A DNA stretch of 64,000 bases from NCBI GenBank assembly GCA_003254905.1, contig QANU01093679.1, positions 1,672,818 through 1,736,817 on the forward strand. Reading direction: 5' to 3'. The notes under the pieces were generated by a model that did not search any database, was not told the DNA's origin, and was given only the letters and a program-made list of their open reading frames with translations. This DNA comes from Nissolia schottii (lineage: Eukaryota; Streptophyta; Magnoliopsida; Fabales; Fabaceae). Made by a program: the position numbers and the translations under genes. Shown one piece after another: positions 11,327 through 23,151 of this stretch; within the stretch, counting starts at the first letter, position 1; each line of letters opens with the position of its first letter.

Positions 11327-14300
11327 TTTCAATGGATTTACGTAAACACCTGCAATTAGAGCACAAATTATAGACGAAAAAAGGTGCAAAATTCAGCCTA
11401 AAAATAATTCAACTTATAACCTTTTTAGGAGTGAGACATTAAAGCAAATTTCAATGGTAAAAATTGTGTTCAGTTTTTAAGGAATATAAGGGTTGGCTTT
11501 ACAGATTAAACTTGTTCAGCAATTTCAATCGAAACAAAGAAGCTAGAAAGGAGTGACACTCACGCCCAAGCTGATAAAACTGTGAAACTCTGAATTCTTC
11601 AAAATCGTCAGTTACGATTTTAGTTACGGTATTTAAGCAGCATAGGTAGTATATATTTAGATTCAATTTTGAAAAATAATGATAATGATTAAAAGCATAA
11701 TTGATAATCAAGTGATAATACCCGTGTCAGATTCAGTTTGCGGCTACTCCCGTAAGATTAGTAGTTAACAGTTTTAATTTCATCTTATATGTGTAACAAT
11801 TTCGGTGGGGATTATGGAACAAATTCTTTACGTTTGATTTGGATGGCCTAAAATCCTGGAGAAAACTAGAAAAACATAGCAACAGAAAAACAATGCCAAG
11901 ATGACACGTGATCGGATGCTGGTGGAAGAAGGCACAGGAAACTAATCAAATTCTATTCTTGCTCAAGAAATTCTAATTAATTTTGGTAGTTTTTCAATTT
12001 AGCCTAATTTCAGAAGAAGAAAAAAAAAAGGTTAAATGTATTTAAAAAATCTTTATTATTATATAAAGTTTTTGGAGGCTTTTAATTGTTTTTTTGGTCA
12101 CATCTTCAATGTATCAATTGTATCTTTTTCACACATAAAAAAAATTCAGCATATTTAATTACCAATTCGGATATTTCCTTTGTTCTATAACCGTTCAATA
12201 GCGATTTCTTCCATGACTAAAATTGTATTTTATCATGTTCATTGTCCAATCACATTCCTTATCCCTCCACTTCCCCATCAGTATCACTTTTTTTTATTTT
12301 CATTCTCTACATACTTTTCTTATTCTGCTTCATTAGATCTAAGTGCATCACATATTCAACATTAATTTATGTCTGTCCCACTAGTAATTATAATTTATTT
12401 GCATGATCCTAGAATTAAGTGATTTTTTTAAAATTTTATATAAATTATCCCTTACCCATTATATGTTCTGAAATTTTGTATTTACTTGAATATTTTAACA
12501 TTATGAATGAGTTGACTTTTTCTTGGTAATATAATGAGTTGATTATTTGTGTGAAAATATTTTATGATACTCTATAATGACTTTGGGATTAAATGATTTT
12601 TTTTTGGTGAACTTCAAATACTGATATATTTTCTCTTTTCTAGACAAAGTTAAAATTTATTTTTATGATTTATCATATTTTAATATTCTTTTATCCTTAT
12701 TTAGACCATGTGGTGAATTTTAACTTGAGTTTTTAATTTTTGTAATTTATTATTGCTTTATGGGTATTTTTCTAGTTTATATGTTAATTTCAAAAAATTA
12801 GAGAGTTAGCTAGAAAAAAAAATGAAATAAAATCAAAAGCAAATTAAAAGAAGGAGCTCACATGCACAAGGAAGCATTAGGGAATAAGAAAATAAATGGC
12901 AGAAGTAATTCAAGTTGAAGTGAACACTACGTCCTACAATTGAAGACCAAGCAACTCAAGGTGCATAAAGTCTGAAGCAACGTGCAATTGGTGTGCTTTA
13001 GTGCACGAATAATATTAAAAAAAAGGAAACACAAAGCAAAGTGTGTTCTCACACATTAATAGTGAAAGACAAGTGATATTTAATTGTTGCTAGCTACTTC
13101 TGCGATATTGATGGCTTGTTTTTTTATGCACAAAAGTATGCAAATCTAAAGCGTGAGGAGCAAAGATCAACCAATTGCATGCATACTTTGCCAAATTAGA
13201 ATGTCATTTAAGGCATAGGATGTGACTAGTCATCTGTAAGAGCTGATTGCATTTGGCCATTTGGAAGAGAGCAAGACATAGAGAGAAAAATATACTGAAA
13301 GTATAACAAAGCAGATTCAGAGAAGTCAGGGAGTTAGGAAAGGAGATATTAATCTGTAATAAATTTATGGCTTTCTTTAGCTATGCTATTTATATTTTTC
13401 AATTATTCTTTTCTTTCATCATTATGCATTAATTCCTTTAATTAGAGTACTGATGTAGCCACTCTTTGGTGATGTTATTATGAATTTAACTTTTATTAAG
13501 TATATTAATTTTTTTAAGTATTTATAATTGTCGTTAATGTTATTAATTAACTAACCATTAATTAATTGATCTGATGATTTATATGCAACTTGAGAAAGGG
13601 AATGTAAATGTGCTTCCTATTATAAATATTACAGGTTGAATGGAAGTTAGAGATGAATAAACGTGATCTGTGTGGCTAATTTTTAAGGATCCATAGATTT
13701 TTAATCCTTTACCCAATGATAGTTTGTTTGAAGATAGCCAATCACAATTAAGAAAAGAGAATTATTTGATCTAGAGAGAAACTTATAATTACAATAGGGA
13801 CCCTAGCCATTAAGTAATTAAATTAATAATTGAATAATTGTTTTCAGAATAACTAAATCTAGAGAAGGTGAAATCAAGTGCTCTAGTGTCAATTCCTCTT
13901 TATTGTACGCTATTCATTGTTGCTACTTATCTTTCCTTATCTAATTAATTTTGCAATTTTCTATTTTAATTCACTCTCAATTATTTTATCCTGTCCAAAT
14001 AGTATCCAATTAATTGATTTGGTACTTGAGTTATTCTCATGAATACAATAACTTTCTTTGATTTTTATTATGTGAAATACTTGCCGTGATAAAATCTTTA
14101 TAAATTACGTTTTTTGCTATGCTTACTATTTTATTTTATATAAAATAAATTATGTACTTACCTAATGATTTAAAATTATGATTGAGTTAATTGTGTGAAA
14201 ATATTGTTCTAACACTTTGGATTGGTTGATAATAACTTCACGAAATTATATTTAATTTTAGGATCATAAGTTTTGGTTACTTTTAAAATTTATTTAACTA

Positions 14301-16261
14301 CATTTATGAAGTTTAACCGAACAAAAAAACTACTACAATGCATGTGATAAGTTTTGGTTACTTTTAAAAACTACGTTTTCCATATTGGCCAGCGATATAT
14401 TTTTATAAAAAAAATGTTTGAGATACTTAACTTATATCAACTTATTTATTAATTTTTTCACTTTTATATATATCCTTTAATATTTTTAAGGACAAAATAT
14501 GAAGAAAAAAATGTCAAAATTCATTCATAAAAGTAAATGAGCTAGGTCTCTCAAGCATTATTTTTTTTTAATACACAAAAATCTCACGATGGAACACACG
14601 CACGTTTGTTGGTTCCTTGCCTTTAACTCTTTCATCAATTGACGTCCAAATTGGGTGGGTTTAGTGTCTGTAAAATATACATAACTTGGGAAAGTAAGTA
14701 TAAGCATAAAATGAGATTAGTTGTAATAAGAGTACATAGCTAGTTATGCTTTAGTTATACTTATACACCAATGTTATCTATTCATTATACATATATGAAC
14801 CCATCTATTTAGTGAGTTACTTACATACCATTTTTCTTTCTAGTATATGAACCCATCATTAAGTTAGTGGAATTAAGTTCAGAGATCCATTTAATTGAGA
14901 GCTTGTTACTATTGATTGCGCAAGGGATTATTCATTAAATGTGAATAAAAGCTGAAAAAAAGAAAAGTTAAAGACTAGGTATATGGTATATGGTGCACAT
15001 AAAGATAGCTATCACTCTCAAAGCTACTTATTCATGGACAAAGTTTGTGACTGGTAGGTAAACTATACTCCTTCCAATTCCACATTTCAAATTCGTTTTC
15101 AATTGCCATGGCCGTGGACACAAATAAAAGTGACTTTCCGAAGGATAATCGCATGAGTTGTGTTTGGTATTAGAGCATAAAGGATAGAGCTATAGAGACA
15201 ACAATAAAAAAAAATTATGTTTCTCTAAACTTAAATTTTATAATTTTAAGATAAATTTTTTGTCATCTTTATCTCAATTTCAGTAAAATACAAAAAATTT
15301 CTATTGCCGTGTCTTTATATCTTATTATGTCCCTCATTAAATCCATGTCACAGGCTAGTATAGTATGAAAAAAAATCTGTTCTACTTATATTGAAATCAA
15401 ATTTAGTAAACTTATTATTGTCATTGTCAGACACTTATAACACGTGAAATATGGGTGAGTGTTTTTTTTTTAAGTTTTTATTTTGTTATATTCAAAGTTT
15501 ACTAGTATGATGAACTTTAACTAGTCTAAGTCAAAATCATTAATTACTAAAATAAAGTTATCAAAAGACAGTTTTATTCCAGTTTTTTGTTTTCAAATTT
15601 TGAATCAGATAAACTATATTACAAATGACAAAAATAATAATCATGATATATCCTTTTAAAACCATTTTAAATAACTACTACTAAACAAAGTAGAAAATAT
15701 ATATAATTATTATCTTAAAATCTTAAAAATTGATCAATTTCTAAAATTACCATACCCTAGATCAAAATTAAACACAACGTAAATGCCATGAATAGGTGTA
15801 CGACATTAATAAGCCATAATAATTATTCCAACACGAAAGAAGACGGATGCAGATTGATCAATACATTATAATTTCCTAATTATTTCGACATTGGTATTAA
15901 TATAACGTCCAAAATTCCAATTTGAAATCTAGAGGACATCATTATTTCCTCATGCTAGCTTCCATTCAAATCACGTTCCATAGTCTTAACCACTCCCCAA
16001 CCAGCTACGTGCCAGACAAGCTAACTACTTTTCCTTCTACGAAGTAACACACACTCAGAAATTGTGACTCTTTCATGACCTCTCAAAACCTTCACTATAT
16101 TTTACAGCTCCCCACATTATTTTTTTAATAGGGGAAGAGTAACAAGATTGATCAAAATGGAGGTTAGCATGAAGAAGATTAAAAAAAAATTCCTAATTAT
16201 AAATTGGACTCACATACCATCACAACTGAATTCAGAGTTAAACTAGGATACGAGGAGAGTA
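11327..16261. other. Intergenic, AT-rich, gene-free
   Basis: About 4.9 kb between the divergently transcribed xylose isomerase and CIPK genes; it must hold both promoters. Only short open frames occur. One MITE-like element (15162-15340) is listed separately. I see no further gene, tRNA or clear transposon. Confidence 0.5.
15162..15340. mobile_element. Short palindromic MITE-like element, copy 1
   Basis: Imperfect inverted repeat. The left arm runs through 'ataaaggatagagctatagagaca' in pieces; the right arm reads 'gtgtctttatatcttattatgtccc' in pieces, roughly its complement. The AT-rich core contains 'atctcaatttcag'. A related copy lies at 38926-39108. No target duplication was resolved. Confidence 0.45.
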
Positions 16262-19041
16262 ATGGGGTTTGAGAAGCACATTGGCAAGTATAGGCTTGGC
16301 AGGACAATTGGAGAAGGTTCATTCTCCAAGGTTAAGCTGGCTGTCAATGGCAACAATGGTGAGAAAGTTGCCATCAAAGTCATTGATAAGCATATGGTCA
16401 TGGAAAGCAATCTTAAGTACCAGGCAAACATCAATCATCCTTATCCTCCTCCTCTTTTTCCCTTCAGCATGTAGCAGTTACCACTTTATTGTTTTCCTCT
16501 ATTAATCGATACATGGGAATGTGACATGTTTCAGGTCAAAAGAGAGATTACAACAATGAAACTTCTTCATCATCCCAACATAGTCAGAATTCATGAGGTA
16601 TACCAACTTGTCTCAGAATGCTTTTGAAGTTTAATGATCCATAAACCCCTTTTCAATGCTCGTTTCAAATTGACTTGTTAAAACAGGTTATTGGAACAAA
16701 GACGAAAATATACATTGTGATGGAATATGTATCAGGAGGGCAACTGTTAGACAAGATGGTGAGAATCAACAACCTCTCCAAATTGAACTGTCTATGCACT
16801 TACAATAATACTTCAATCCTGATAATTGTTGTGCAGTCCTATGCCAAGAAGTTGAATGAACGTGAGGCCAGGAAACTATTCCAGCAACTTATTGATGCCA
16901 TGGACTACTGCCACAACAGAGGAGTATATCATAGAGATCTCAAGGTAAGTAAAACCAACCAGCTTTTTTTCGCTTGAAAAGTTGTTTTGATGCCTAACTT
17001 GTATCCTGGCATGCCATAACAGCCAGAAAACTTGCTTCTTGACAGCAGGGGAAATCTCAAAGTGTCTGATTTTGGGTTAAGTGCACTGCAAAAGGTAGCA
17101 TTGTTCTAAAAATCTAATCTTCAGTAAAATTACAAGTAACTGTGGTTAAGAGTCAAGTTTTGATGCATTAACAGCCCAATGATGTCTTAAGCACACGGTG
17201 TGGCTCCCCGTGCTATGTGGCACCTGAGGTAATTTAAAACTATCTTTAACATATAAAATCCAATTGGGGCATGGGAAAGAGAACTAATGACTGCATTTAT
17301 GGCATACCTGTGTTACTGATTCTATGACTACCTATTCGTCGGGTGCAGCTTCTACTGAGCAAGCAATACGATGGAGCAGCTGCTGATGTTTGGTCATGTG
17401 GGGTGATCCTTTTTGAACTACTTGCAGGGTACCTGCCATTTGATGACCAGAACTTGATGAGCTTATATAAGAAGGTATACAGCAAATGTACTATACTGTA
17501 CATCTTTACCATATAATCATAATGTAATAGTGATAAAAACAATTCATATTCACTGATAACTTTCGTGTGTGAAAAGATATGCAGAGCAGAATACTTATGT
17601 CCACCATGGTTTACTCAAAGTCAAAAGAAACTAATTGCCAGAATACTTGAACTGCGTCCCATGAAGGTGGAAATCCAAGAACTCCTACACTGTGTTATTG
17701 TGCTTAATGTGTGATATAAAGAGACATATAAAATCATTCAATTGTCTCTACCTATCAGCTTAAGTTTTTGAGAGAGATGGTTTTTGACATAGTATCAGAG
17801 CTACTATGATCAACAGGTCAAGATTCCGATTCTTGCCGACTCCCATTTCAAACAAAAGTACCCACACTGCAAGCCAAAAATAGCTATTGTGTGAGGGGGC
17901 ATGTAAAGAGACATATATAACCATTCAATTGCCTCTATCCATCGGCTTAGATAATAATTTCTTCCACTTCCTCCCTTGTCTCATGCAGCGGATAACTGTA
18001 CCAGATATCATTGAAGATGAGTGGTTTCAAACAGATTATAACCCTGCTTGTTTATCTGAATGTGATCAGAAAATTGACCAGGATGTTTGTAATGCTGCTT
18101 TCGATTCAGTTGAGGTAATTTGTTAACAAGTAGAAAGTTTGAAAGCAGTTATAGAGAAACTAACTCCAAGTCATGCATAAATTTGCCTAACAATCTGCAC
18201 TATAGGATAAAATAACAGAGTCTAAGATATCCAAGCCCTCGAGTTTCATTAATGCGTTTCAACTAATAGCCATGTCTCAGGACCTTGATCTATCTGGCCT
18301 CTTTGAAGAACAGGCAAGTCCATAAATCAGATAGAGGATTTAACTTATCCACACATTGCATTCAATTACAACTGCCAATATTGTGAGTTTACTTGTAGGA
18401 CAACAAAAAGCAGACAACAAGGCTTGGATCCAAGCACACAATTGATGAAACAATAGAGAAAATAGAAGCTGCAGCAACAGATGTGAGACTGTCAGTAGAG
18501 AAAACGAACAACTTTAAGGTATAAACTGTGCTTACTTTGATTCTTAAATTTGTGCATGTAATTATGTACCCTTTTTTCTATAGTTTGGCAAACAACTGAT
18601 TTTCACTCTTAATATCAGATAAAAATGTACCCCAAACAGATAATGACTAGATGTTCTAGATCATACCTTGACCTTTCAGCCCAGGTAAGTTACTGATTCT
18701 GTTGTTAACTCTCCCTCTTTTCCTTTTTCTTAAGAAGGTTCAATTATTCACGTATATGTGTGGAAACTGCCAGGTGATTGAAGTTGCTCCAACACATTGT
18801 GTTGTAGAAATATCAAAATCTGCCGGAGATCTAAGAACGTACAACAAAGTAAGAAAACATTCTGTTTCCTGTAAGCTGAATATGCAGGCTCAACAATTCA
18901 GTTGCTGATTTTAATTTTGGTCAGTAGTTTTGTGAGAGTCTATCAAGTCTGCTGAAACAAAAATCTGGCGTGACATCACCAAAGCAAGAATCTGAGGATC
19001 TATGCACCGTTGACAAGAAAAAGCAAGATGTTGGATGGTAG
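16262..19041 (+). CDS. CIPK21: CBL-interacting protein kinase, CIPK21 type, 14 (or 15) exons, about 451 aa
   Basis: Calcium-signalling Ser/Thr kinase of the intron-rich SnRK3/CIPK clade, activated by calcineurin B-like Ca sensors. Exons: 16262-16423, 16535-16597, 16687-16758, 16837-16944, 17023-17094, 17175-17228, 17349-17474, 17577-17666, 17989-18114, 18206-18313, 18399-18518, 18619-18684, 18774-18848, 18928-19041. All introns are phase 0. Visible features are the glycine loop GEGSFSKV at 18-25, Lys39 in [16 protein letters not shown] from 131, DFG at 151-153, APE at 175-177, and the NAF motif ([20 protein letters not shown] at 307-309) followed by the PPI region. [20 protein letters not shown] and [17 protein letters not shown] point to CIPK21 rather than CIPK1. 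Introns 1 and 10 start with GC instead of GT. The 3' end is ambiguous: exon 14 can stop at 19041, or splice at 19037/19038 to 19135-19183, giving about 466 aa. Confidence 0.93.
17709..17949 (+). mobile_element. TRIM-like LTR retroelement remnant in CIPK intron 8
   Basis: Two direct repeats of about 55-60 bp (17709-17762 and 17889-17949) share 'aaagagacatata.aa.cattcaattg.ctct' and end 'cagctta/cggctta'. Downstream of the left copy lies 'agtatcagagc' (17791-17801), matching the usual initiator-Met tRNA primer-binding core TGGTATCAGAGC except at the first positions. A G-rich tract precedes the right copy. The very short non-coding interior and this order fit a terminal-repeat retrotransposon in miniature, truncated on the right. 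It could also be a fragment of a larger LTR element. Confidence 0.5.
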
Positions 19042-19850
19042 TAATAATAAGCCTATGTTACATTACTCAATGGTGATGATGTTGTTGATTCCCTGCATTT
19101 TTTGCTTATGGTAATTTTCAATTATCTATTTCAGCAATGAGGAGTCAAATAGTGAAGGTCTCCGTGGATATAAATCTGCTTGAAAACTGACTCCATTCAC
19201 ATCTTCATGCATCCAGTGAAGTTCAAATAATTCTGCCAGGGTAAGGCAGTGATTAAGGATAAAACGAAATCCAAAAAAACTTCAGAAAGCTATTTCTGTG
19301 ATTTTAAGTATTTATTCCTTTTCCTTTCTCAATTTTCTTTTCTGCCAATCTTAACTTGTTTAAAATTTCTTCAATTGTAAAATAATGGGAATATAAATTT
19401 GGCATTTCCACAGCACATCAACATTTTGTTTATGGAATAAACTTGTCTTGGAGGATCAATTAAATGAGTTAAAACGTTGTGAGCAAAACCAAACTTGAAA
19501 AAAAGAGGCCAGAGAAGTAAGTATTGTACATTTTCTTGTGTATAATGAATGCTGTTTTCATCTAAATCTGGAGTTCTAAGTGATAGGCATAACATGTGAA
19601 CAACAGATTTTCAGAGTACTTGAGCGACACGTGGTATGGTATTTTCTAGAATATCCTATGGTGGGCACTACAAATGTCCCATAATACGGACAAGGGAACT
19701 CACGGGCACAACAGAGCCCTCCCTCACGGGAGAAGAGAAACCCTTCAATCATCCCTTCACAGAATAGCATAATAAATTCTCTACTCAACCAACATTATTG
19801 AGATATAAAGTCATTTCATTCTCTCTACTCTTTAACTCTAAAGTTCATAA

Positions 19851-19858
19851 TATATAAA
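19851..19858 (+). promoter_or_regulatory. TATA box candidate for the first PR-1 gene
   Basis: TATATAAA lies 54 bp before the ATG at 19905 but only 27 bp before the upstream in-frame ATG at 19878, so initiation about 30 bp downstream would leave 19905 as the first usable start. Another TATAAAG at 19804-19810 is possible. Confidence 0.5.
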
Positions 19859-19904
19859 TTGTCACATACCTCAAAATTTGGTGGCACTGCCACACACAAG
19901 AAAA

Positions 19905-20486
19905 ATGAAAACCCATATGCTCCTTTTGTTCCTTCATGCCACATTCTTCATCACTAGCAACACTCTCTCGTCCGATCCTCAACACAACCGCCACCAACAG
20001 AAAAACCCCAACGACGAGACCATATACAAGGTATCAAAGCAGCTGTGCTGGGGCTGCATTGCGGAATCGCTAGAGTTCCTTTTCAGGCACAACCTGGTGA
20101 GAGCATCCAAGCTGGAGCTCCCACTCGCATGGGACTTCCAACTGGAGCAGTACGCCAGGTGGTGGGCCAGTCAGCGCAAAGCTGACTGCCAGCTGGAACA
20201 CTCTTTCCCCGAGAACGATTTCAAGCTCGGCGAGAACATATTTTGGGGCAGCGGCTCCGACTGGACGCCGACCGATGCCGTGAAAGCGTGGGCCGACGAG
20301 GAGAAGTACTACACGTACGCCACCAACACGTGCGAGGCTGGCCAGATGTGCGGCCACTACACCCAGATTGTGTGGAAGACCACGAGAAGGATCGGGTGCG
20401 CGCGCGTTGTGTGTGACAGTGGGGATGTGTTCATGACTTGTAATTATGACCCCGTGGGGAATTATGTTGGAGAGCGACCCTATTGA
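19905..20486 (+). CDS. PR-1-like CAP-domain secreted protein, single exon, 193 aa
   Basis: Pathogenesis-related protein 1 family (CAP superfamily), an extracellular protein. The frame is intronless, as is typical for plant PR-1. The chosen start (19905) begins MKTHMLLLFLHATFFITSNT, a good signal peptide; an in-frame ATG at 19878 would add nine polar residues before it. The CAP domain covers roughly the last 140 residues: FLFRHNLVRASKLELPLAWD, LEHSFPENDFKLGENIFWGSG, CGHYTQIVWKTT and CNYDPVGNYVGERPY. The His/Glu cavity residues and the six Cys expected in PR-1 are present. A Cys-rich stretch (LCWGCIAE) between the leader and the domain is unusual. A related gene lies about 4 kb away on the opposite strand. 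The exact PR-1 subgroup was not determined. Confidence 0.92.
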   Translation: MKTHMLLLFLHATFFITSNTLSSDPQHNRHQQKNPNDETIYKVSKQLCWGCIAESLEFLFRHNLVRASKLELPLAWDFQLEQYARWWASQRKADCQLEHSFPENDFKLGENIFWGSGSDWTPTDAVKAWADEEKYYTYATNTCEAGQMCGHYTQIVWKTTRRIGCARVVCDSGDVFMTCNYDPVGNYVGERPY

Positions 20487-20647
20487 ATTATTGTATTGTA
20501 TTGTATTGTATTACCGCAAACTTATATGTATAAATGTATTTGTTTATGCAGCTAGCTAGCTAGATAGAAGTTTAGTGTTGGAGGGGTACAATGGTTATAT
20601 GTTATAGCCTGAATTAGGAAAGTTGGTATAAATTGTATAAGAGTCCG

Positions 20648-21180
20648 GTTACATGTACACCAAAAAATATACACCACACATACACTTCGTGTTTATATAC
20701 ATAAAATTTGTATTTTTACGTCTGTAATGTTTGTGCACTTAATTATATATAGTTAAGAACATCATCTACAAGTTTCTAATGTTTGTGCACTCGTGAGAAT
20801 AAAATTTATACATTATTACGCATAATGTTTGTGCATTTTTTCAAATAAAGTTCATATTGTAAAACACTCTGCTAATTTTGTAATGTTTGTGCATTCATAC
20901 ATATAAAATTTATACATTTTTATTTATAATGTTTGTGCATTCTTAAATAAAGTTCATGTTGTATACAACTCTGAACTATAGGTTTGTAGTATAGTCCAAA
21001 TAAAATTTGTGCATGAATGCGCATAAAGTTTGTGCTTTAATGTCTATAACGTTTATGTTTTAACGCTTTTAAGTTTGTGCTCTATTTTAAGAAATTATAT
21101 TGTATACCTATAATAATCATTAATTACTTAATTTGAATAGTGTATGTATAAGTGTATGAAATTGAGTGTACACATAACAT
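20648..21180. mobile_element. Inverted-repeat element with an internal degenerate minisatellite
   Basis: The left end (GTTACATGTACACC, then 'atatacaccacacatacactt') is mirrored at the right end, where the reverse complement starts GTTATGTGTACACT and continues 'catacacttatacatacact'. Between them are about eight spaced units starting TAATGTTTGTGCA or a variant (20724 to about 21085), often followed by 'ataaaatttatac' or 'aataaagttcat'. The structure suggests a non-autonomous DNA transposon whose interior expanded as tandem repeats. No target duplication was identified. Confidence 0.5.
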
Positions 21181-23151
21181 TTTTTTATTGTATAAATTAA
21201 TCTATTATAACGTGTGTGAAGTGGCGATAATTTTGAGATTATCTTCTTATTTTTTTTACTTCAAAAATTATATTATATTGATTTGTAATGAGATTTAAAC
21301 TTAAAACTTCATACATATTATTTAAATATATTTCTTCCTATTGGATTAATGCTAGTGACATATTTTGATATTAACTTTAATCATTGATTAGTGTGCTTGA
21401 GACAATAATTGTAAGTAATTTAGTAAATGATTGCTTGAGATTAAGCTTTGGTTGGGTTGTCAAGACGAAAATAAAATATTCATCCTCCCATGTGAAATAT
21501 ATGGGATTGTCAAATATTCCAGCTTGAGTTTGAGTTGTTTAATTGTGTATGCATGCAACTAATTAGTAATTACTTTGGGTTGGCTTAGTAGGTTTGTGTT
21601 GCCCATCTTTTGTAGTAACTAACTTGCTCTAATTTAGGTTAACATTTTTTTTTTCTTTGTTAAATTGAAAATGCACGAATTCGAGACAGGGAGGGGAGTG
21701 CTGCAGTCTGCAAATAAATGAATAGTTTGCTATATGTGATAAATTTATAAATCCAAACGATGACTTTACGACCCGTTCGCGGGCCGATATCAACTTACTT
21801 TTCGGTGCAGGCAGGGGTCAAAGTTATGCTTATTATATGCTCAACTAACAAACTGATATTAATTAATTATATAGTACTAAACAGTCAAAATAATTATCAT
21901 TGTTCACCTCCGAAAAGCTTCTCTGGATGCCCAATTGAAGATCTTGAGACCTTGTAATTAACCTCCAACCAGTAGTAGGTGGTGGCTATGCAGTTCGTAC
22001 TCTGAAAACTTTACAGGCATCTAGCAGTTGTATCAATACCTACCTTGTTTTCCACTATACCTATTCTGATGTATTTTTAAAAGACAAATCATCGATCAGC
22101 TCATATTTTTTAATCAGGGTAAAGTCTTTTTCTTTTCCCCTTAAAATGAAAAAAAAAAAACCTACTATTATTTATAGTCATCAAACTATGTATATTTGGA
22201 ACCACAATTTAATGGGTATAAACTGACAAGTTTCAACTCATTTTAATTGATGAAATTATTGAATTGCATTTGTAGCTTCAAATTATGGTTTGTGAAAACG
22301 AAAAAATTTCCACTAGACTAATTCATGGTTTGCAAATTAGGAACGCACCATCTAACTAATTAATTTCGCTGTGGATATAAAGTATGCACATCATTTTATG
22401 GACACGCAAAACAAATTTAATTAACAACTGTTTGTCATAAAGTAACAAGTTTAGTGGGCGTAACTTTTGTTTTTTTGGGTCAGCATCGCTGTGCATGTTC
22501 TTATCAATCTACTAATGTTTAATTAGTGCGACAACAGTAGTCGCACATATTGCACGACATGGAATCCAACGGTGATTTTTGAGAGTTACACAAATTAAAA
22601 AACTTATAAAAATAACAAAATAAAATCAATGTGCAATGCTATTTCGCATGTGTCAAGCACGATTTTGTGGAGACATACACCATTTCCCTAATTATACACG
22701 TCGGACGTGAACAGTTAACGTGGTTGGGCCACTGAATTTAGTAGTTAAAAATAGAAGGAGCTTGGTCAACCAGAAAAGATAACTTCCTTATCGAAGCCCA
22801 TCAAGCTTTAGGTTATGAGTTGTTAGTACGACACAAATCTACCCAATAAGAAACGAGATCAAAAAAACTTTTATTTAGTGAGTTGTGTTATTTAATCTAA
22901 TGGGGCTGGCATTTGGCTTGGGTAGCATATTGCGAGCCCTACTTACAACATTTGTTTGAGTGTTGTATTTCAATAATTTATAAAAGAGTTGTATTATTTG
23001 TATGTATTTATGTGTGGGTAAACATATTTATCATTTAATGAGATTTTAATGAAGTCTATTCCTTAAAAAAATATCATCTAATAATAAATATGTACATATG
23101 TGTTGGCTTGATATCTTATGTATAAATGAATATTAATAATATTTTTCATAA
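21181..23151. other. Intergenic spacer, no gene recognised
   Basis: AT-rich spacer of about 2 kb between two inverted-repeat elements. It has only short open frames and no protein or RNA gene that I recognise. Confidence 0.45.

Noticed and set aside
20070-20357. Long antisense frames over the PR-1 coding regions (also 24302-24629)
   Set aside because: Shadows of GC-rich coding sequence on the opposite strand; no independent features.
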